Positions 42,917-46,840 of a stretch of 46,840 nucleotides of DNA are shown piece by piece (the first letter of the stretch is position 1; the number at the start of each line of letters is the position of its first letter). Source of the DNA: Rhizobium esperanzae (GTDB lineage: Bacteria > Pseudomonadota > Alphaproteobacteria > Rhizobiales > Rhizobiaceae); the NCBI RefSeq assembly GCF_002204185.1, contig NZ_MXPU01000027.1:1-46840 (forward strand), in the 5' to 3' direction. The position numbers and the translations under genes were made by a program. Under the pieces are notes generated by a model. That model ran no database searches. It saw nothing but the letters and a program-made list of their open reading frames with translations, and had not been told where the DNA came from.

Positions 42917-44501
42917 GTTCTCCTGGATTGCGTAGGTCTTTCGCTGCATGTCGCTCAGCGTCTGCCTGAGAGGGCGTAGGGCCGGGGTTGGTGCAGTGGT
43001 TATCGCCGGCTTCGCTTTCGATCACCCGAATGGCAGCGACCGGGCACTGGCTTTCTGCTAGCCGTACGGCGGCGTGCAGCGCCTGCGGGACCGTCGCCAT
43101 GCACACTTCGGCCACGCCGTCCGGTTCGCGCTGACGAAAGGCGCCCGGCAGCGTCAACACGCACTGACCAGTGGTTCCGCACAGGTCCTGGTCGACCACG
43201 ACGCGAACCTCAGCCGCCGCCTGCGCGTGCAGCCGCACCGGCAGCGCGCGGAACGTCCTAAGGAACGCTGAGGGCTCCCGGGTCGGCTGCTCGGCCAAGG
43301 CCAACGTGGGAAAGCGCGCCTGGATCTGCGGCAGGCTCTCGGCCAGCTGCACCCTGGCGAGTTGCGCACCTAGGCAGAAGTGGATGCCGTGGCCGAAGCT
43401 CAGCATAATCTTTCCGTCGTTCGACATGCCAGGCCTGGTGCCGTAGAACCGCACCGGATCGAATCGGTCGGGATCAGCGAAAGCGTCCGGGTCGCGATTG
43501 CCGGCCGCGATCAGCACGCGCACGTCCGCGTCCTTCGGGATCACCACGCCACGCAATTCGATGTCGCGCTGGGCGATACGCGGAATGGAGCTGAACATGG
43601 CGGGCGCCTCGCAGCGCAGTACTTCTTCCACGAATGCCTCCACCCCTGCGGCGTCTCCCTGCAGCCAGTGCCGCTCCTCGGGGTAGGCCAGCATCGCCAG
43701 CACCGCATGGTCGATAGTCGCAGCAGTGGTGGCGAAACCGCCCAGCAACATGCCCCACAGCATGCTGATCAACTCCGCGTCCGAAAGCGTGTCGGCATCG
43801 TCGCTGTGTGCGCCGACCAGTGTCGACACGATGTCGCGGCAGGGATCGGCGCGCTTGCGCAATATGAGGTCGCCGAAATAGGCCTTCACCCTGGCGCTGG
43901 CCACGTCCGCCGCGGCGAGCTGTGGATCGCTGGCGTGCGGGCTCAGGCCTTCTAGAATGGCGCTGACGATCGCTGAGAGCTCGAAAATGTCTTCTTGGGG
44001 CATGCCGAACAATTCAGCGAAGACAAGCATGGGCAAGGCCAGTGCGAATTCCCGATGCAGGTCCACCGCCTCTCCTCGCTCCAGTGCGGGCGCCATGCCA
44101 TCCAGGCGGGCTGCGACGATGCGCGCGATGCTCGGGCGCAGGTTGTCAATATGGCCCACGGTGAAATCGCGCGAAATCAGCCGGCGCAGACGCGTATGCG
44201 TCGGTGGTTCCTTCATGGCTAGCGTGGACGCCAGCAGATTGAGCGACAGGCTGCTCGCCGCACGCGGAAAATAGCGCGCCAGTTCGGATGGCGCCGGTCC
44301 CCGAAACGCATCGCCCGTGGCCTTGAACGCCCAGTAGATGTCGGCGTGGCGGCTCAACAGAAAGATGCCCGACGCCGCGCGGTGCACCGGATCGTGCTCT
44401 TGCAACCACCGCATGAACGGGTACGGGTCTTGGATGCATGCTGGCGACGCCAGCTCGGCGAAGGCGTCGTGGCATGCTGCCTTGGTTTCTTGCACGTCCA
44501 T
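42900..44501 (-). CDS. cyp114: CYP114 fused to its ferredoxin (ent-kaurenoic acid oxidase-ferredoxin)
   Basis: 533-residue single frame. Residues 1 to about 425 are CYP114: MDVQETKAACHDAFAELASP at the start, I-helix LGGFATTAATIDHAVLAMLA (GFATT in place of AGxxT), ExxR in FVEEVLRCEAPAMF and heme loop LSFGHGIHFCLGAQLARVQL. Then comes a 3Fe-4S-type ferredoxin, EVRVVVDQDLCGTTGQCVLT, with a distal AESQCPVAAIRVIE, and a short tail. In other operons (e.g. Bradyrhizobium) the ferredoxin is a separate gene; here no stop lies between the parts. CYP114 with Fd carries out the oxidation and ring contraction of ent-kaurenoic acid to GA12-aldehyde. ATG 44501 lies 5 bp after the CYP112 stop. Confidence 0.93.
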   Translation of the reverse strand: MDVQETKAACHDAFAELASPACIQDPYPFMRWLQEHDPVHRAASGIFLLSRHADIYWAFKATGDAFRGPAPSELARYFPRAASSLSLNLLASTLAMKEPPTHTRLRRLISRDFTVGHIDNLRPSIARIVAARLDGMAPALERGEAVDLHREFALALPMLVFAELFGMPQEDIFELSAIVSAILEGLSPHASDPQLAAADVASARVKAYFGDLILRKRADPCRDIVSTLVGAHSDDADTLSDAELISMLWGMLLGGFATTAATIDHAVLAMLAYPEERHWLQGDAAGVEAFVEEVLRCEAPAMFSSIPRIAQRDIELRGVVIPKDADVRVLIAAGNRDPDAFADPDRFDPVRFYGTRPGMSNDGKIMLSFGHGIHFCLGAQLARVQLAESLPQIQARFPTLALAEQPTREPSAFLRTFRALPVRLHAQAAAEVRVVVDQDLCGTTGQCVLTLPGAFRQREPDGVAEVCMATVPQALHAAVRLAESQCPVAAIRVIESEAGDNHCTNPGPTPSQADAERHAAKDLRNPGEHDGTI

Positions 44502-44506
44502 CTTGG

Positions 44507-45787
44507 TTACCTGTCGGGTGGCTGATCTGACCGGCGCGCGCCAGGCGCCCTCAAATGAGAAAATTGCGATACCGGGCGGCGTCCGCACCAGATCACCGGC
44601 ATCTCCTCGAACCCGCCGGTGATGATCTCCTTGCGCAACTTCAGTTCTTCGGGCGCCACGGCCAGGCGCAACGCGGGAAAGCGCTGGAAGATCGAACCGA
44701 ATACGGCCTTCAGTTCCAGCCTGGCCAGCGCCGCCCCGATGCAATTGTGCTGCCCGTAGGAGAACGCCAGGTGGGGATTTGCGTCGCGTCCGATGTCGAA
44801 GACTTCCGGGTCTTTGAAATGGCGCGGATCAAACGAGGTCGCCGGCAGGCCGACCAGTACTTTGCTCTCCGCGGGTATATGCACGCCTGCGATGGTGACG
44901 TCGGTCCGGGGATAGCGCATGATGCCGTCCCAGCCCGCACCAGGCGAATACATGCGCAGTATTTCCTCCACCGCCTTGTCCACCAGGGACGGATCGCGGA
45001 CCAGGCGTTCGCGCTGTTGCGGATGGCGAAACATGGCCAGCAGGCCGAATTCGATCTGCGCGACGGTGCTCTCGTGCCCCGCCACCAGCACGCCCGCCGC
45101 GAGGCCGATCGCCTCTTCCTCGGTCGCTTTGCCCTGGTCGACCGCGGCGAGCAGATCCGTCAGCAGGTTATCGCCCGGATCCTGTCGCTTGCCCCGTATT
45201 TTGCCGTGAATGTAGGCGCGGAGCTCTTCCCAGGCCAGGCCCGACGCGCTGCGCGGGCCGCTTTCATGCTGGTGCGTCATCACCTCGTCGGAGAGTCCTG
45301 CGAAAAAGGCGTGTTCCTCGAAGGGCACGCCCATCAGCGCGCTGATTACCTTGGCCGGAAGCGGAAAGGAGACATGGCGTCGCAAGTCTGCGGGCTGGGG
45401 CTGAACCGCCAGCGTATCGAACAACTGCACGGTGATCGCCTCGACCTGCTGCGTAAGCAGCTTCACCCTGCTGTTGCTGAAGGCCGGCGCCACGATCGTG
45501 CGTAACCGAGCATGCTCGTCCCCTTCGTGCGAGACCAGCCATCCCGGCGAACCGAGAATGACCGAATCCGGGGTGAAATCCGCCGGAGGCATTCCCGCGG
45601 GCCGGAATGCCGCGTCAGACAGCACCGCCTTGGCCTCGTCATAGCCTGTCACCCACCAGCATTCGTGCCCGGACGGAAGGCGCACGCGGTGGATCGGACC
45701 TTTGGCACGTAGCGCCAACATCTCGGGCGAGGGCTCGATGTGATCGACCCGCCACATCGGCAGCGCCGGCAAGGATTGTTCGGACAT
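44507..45787 (-). CDS. cyp112: Cytochrome P450 CYP112 (GA 20-oxidase)
   Basis: 426-residue P450 known in rhizobia to convert GA12 to GA9 by successive C20 oxidations. Opening MSEQSLPALPMWRVDHIEPS; I-helix AAGVLVAGHESTVAQIEFGL; ExxR in VEEILRMYSPGAGW; heme loop LAFSYGQHNCIGAALARLEL. The C-terminus runs about 25 residues past the usual end, ending in basic sequence. It is the first intact gene of the operon, just downstream of the CYP115 relic. Start ATG 45787 has only a weak ribosome site. The operon promoter must lie upstream of or within the relic. Confidence 0.92.
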   Translation of the reverse strand: MSEQSLPALPMWRVDHIEPSPEMLALRAKGPIHRVRLPSGHECWWVTGYDEAKAVLSDAAFRPAGMPPADFTPDSVILGSPGWLVSHEGDEHARLRTIVAPAFSNSRVKLLTQQVEAITVQLFDTLAVQPQPADLRRHVSFPLPAKVISALMGVPFEEHAFFAGLSDEVMTHQHESGPRSASGLAWEELRAYIHGKIRGKRQDPGDNLLTDLLAAVDQGKATEEEAIGLAAGVLVAGHESTVAQIEFGLLAMFRHPQQRERLVRDPSLVDKAVEEILRMYSPGAGWDGIMRYPRTDVTIAGVHIPAESKVLVGLPATSFDPRHFKDPEVFDIGRDANPHLAFSYGQHNCIGAALARLELKAVFGSIFQRFPALRLAVAPEELKLRKEIITGGFEEMPVIWCGRRPVSQFSHLRAPGARRSDQPPDR

Positions 45788-45855
45788 GGTGACGCTTTAC
45801 TCTCTGAGCCTGGAAGGGGCGGAAGATGATGGGCAGACTGCGGGCAGCAAATGAG

Positions 45856-46070
45856 TTAAGACAGCGCGTAGACGACGTCCTCTGCGGCGATTACCAGCGC
45901 CAGATCCTCCGACCGCACGAACGGCGGGGGGAAGGCACTTCCCAATTCCGGGCGCGCCAGCGCAGCGCCCAGGCACAGATACAGCCCTTAGCCGAGCGGC
46001 AGGTGCAGCCGGTTGAAATCGAACATGTCGGTATCGCCATAGGTCGCCCGACCGTAGGAATTGGCGCAGC
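45856..46070 (-). pseudogene. cyp115: 3' relic of CYP115 (GA 3-oxidase)
   Basis: Only the P450 C-terminus remains: GDTDMFDFNRLHLPLG, an in-frame TAA (45988-45990), then GLYLCLGAALARPELGSAFP and PPFVRSEDLALVIAAEDVVY with a stop at 45856. The heme-loop context LCLGAALARPEL marks it as a P450. Position directly upstream of CYP112 is where CYP115 sits in full-length GA operons. The stop falls inside the heme loop, and about 350 N-terminal residues are missing, so this is dead. In rhizobia CYP115 is usually lost or reduced to such a remnant, leaving GA9 rather than GA4 as the product. Confidence 0.85.
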
Positions 46071-46490
46071 AGGTTCGACCGCACCCACCTACCGACCCGT
46101 CCGCAAACATAACTTCCAGACCAGTCCCACACCCCCGGCTTCCCTCCTGGCTCAAGGTCTGCCGCTTTGGCTGTACCGCCCGCGACGTGGGCGATCGTTG
46201 TGGCTCGCAAATGAAGAACTCTAGATCGCATCCAACACTCCTGAGATTTTCCCCGGTCACAACGGAGCCACTATCATTGCCACAGCAAACCATCGGGACC
46301 TCGCGAACAGCGACGCACCGCCCGAAGACCATCGCGCTGCGATTGGCGACATACCGTGACCAGAGCAAATCGCGTGCCGAGGTGAATTCGTGGGCTCAGC
46401 GGGCATTTCGTAGCAGCGCGTAGTGTCAAGCTCCCGCCATTCAGTCGCAATGCCGACAACCGCTGAGTACATGCCTGACAAAAGCCTGCT
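46071..46490. other. DNA between the CYP115 relic and the IS5-family element
   Basis: 420 bp with no recognisable gene. Open frames of 70-130 codons exist on both strands but look like shadows. The end of the insertion element should lie close to 46490, but terminal repeats could not be identified. The GA operon promoter may also lie here, but no -24/-12 or lux/nod-box match was seen. Confidence 0.35.
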
Positions 46491-46840
46491 CTAACGCGGG
46501 TCTGCGTCCGATAGTCGGCGACCTGCATTGGGATGTCCCCGCGTGAGCATTCTGATTGAAGCGATTTGCGCCCATGCGGTTGCGCTTTCGATCGATTTCT
46601 CCCAATCCTTGGCGAGACGGCGGCAGCGTCCAAGCCAGGCGAAAGTCCTTTCCACCACCCATCTCTTGGGCAGGACGACGAAGCCCTTGGCGTGATCCGA
46701 ACGCTTGACGATTTCGATCGTCCAGTCACCATGGCCGCACATTGCTCGCCTCAACTTGGCTCCGGCGTAGCCACCATCGGCGAAGATGTGGCGCAGCCAC
46801 GGAAAACGGCGGCGGATCGCCTTGAGGACATGGGGTGCGC
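46491..46840 (-). mobile_element. IS5-family transposase (partial, 5' end outside window)
   Basis: The minus-strand frame is open from the right edge and reads VLKAIRRRFPWLRHIFADGG, then YAGAKLRRAMCGHGDWTIEI, KGFVVLPKRWVVERTFAWLG and RCRRLAKDWEKSIESATAWA. This is the C-terminal half of an IS5-type DDE transposase: the second Asp in FADGGYAG and the Glu in WVVERTFAWL. The stop is at 46491. No lesion in the visible part. It borders the broken end of the GA operon and may have taken part in its mobilisation or in the loss of CYP115. Confidence 0.88.

Noticed and set aside
1..46840. Other isolated TGT-N10-ACA matches, CRISPR-like repeats, tRNA genes
   Set aside because: TGT-N10-ACA is expected about once per 4 kb by chance, so sites not paired with a -24/-12 element were not reported. 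No regularly spaced repeat array or tRNA cloverleaf was seen.

Overview
The window is a piece of a symbiosis region (plasmid or island) of an alpha-proteobacterial rhizobium. It holds nitrogen-fixation (nif/fix) genes arranged as in Rhizobium/Sinorhizobium/Mesorhizobium symbiosis replicons, a nif-linked sigma-54 gene, a P450 cluster of the CYP127 type, a gibberellin (GA) biosynthetic operon of the rhizobial type, and several insertion-sequence relics and broken genes. The genus cannot be fixed from the sequence alone. No tRNA, rRNA, CRISPR array or replication origin was seen.

Layout. Positions 1-1000: 5' part of nifH (minus strand, running off the left edge) with its NifA site and -24/-12 promoter. 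1700-3200: decayed DNA, including a fragment resembling the recognition domain of a RiPP-maturation protein. 3200-8400 (minus): a CYP127-type cluster in which the P450 and ferredoxin genes are intact, while the luciferase-like monooxygenase and the double SDR are frameshifted or deleted. 8849-9712: fnrN-type oxygen regulator behind a perfect FNR/FixK box, followed by a cobB relic. 10200-16400: prxS-rpoN2, then iscN, a decayed nifU, nifS, a nifV vestige and nifW. 16400-25600: fixABCX-nifA, then nifB-fdxN-nifZ-fixU and a SIR2-like gene. 25900-30400 (minus): an EctB-like aminotransferase, a LuxR-type regulator, an IS66 relic and a HisC-like aminotransferase. 30600-35200: a NodQ-type APS kinase truncated by a 10-bp duplication, two paralogous XRE regulators and an IS6 relic. 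35300-46100: a stand-alone GGPP synthase (plus) converging on the GA operon (minus): CYP115 relic, CYP112, CYP114-ferredoxin fusion, SDR, CYP117, deleted ggps, CPS, KS, IDI. 46491-46840: part of an IS5-family transposase.

How the genes work together. TGT-N10-ACA NifA sites paired with GG-N10-GC promoters precede fixA, nifB, iscN and prxS-rpoN2, and slightly weaker promoters precede nifH and the P450 cluster. FnrN and the cysteine-rich NifA supply oxygen control, RpoN2 supplies the sigma factor, FixABCX supplies electrons, and NifS/IscN/NifB/FdxN/NifZ/NifW build or protect nitrogenase cofactors. The GA operon should make GGPP, ent-CPP, ent-kaurene, ent-kaurenoic acid, GA12 and GA9. The final 3-oxidation gene (CYP115) is a relic. 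The operon's own ggps has lost its catalytic core, and the separate GGPP synthase probably replaces it.

Most striking observations: the nifV vestige between nifS and nifW, the nifU frame that has lost its cysteine motifs, the ggps deletion and replacement, the CYP114-ferredoxin fusion, the homopolymer at the start of the SnoaL-like gene, the 10-bp duplication truncating the APS kinase, and the possible RiPP-maturase fragment.
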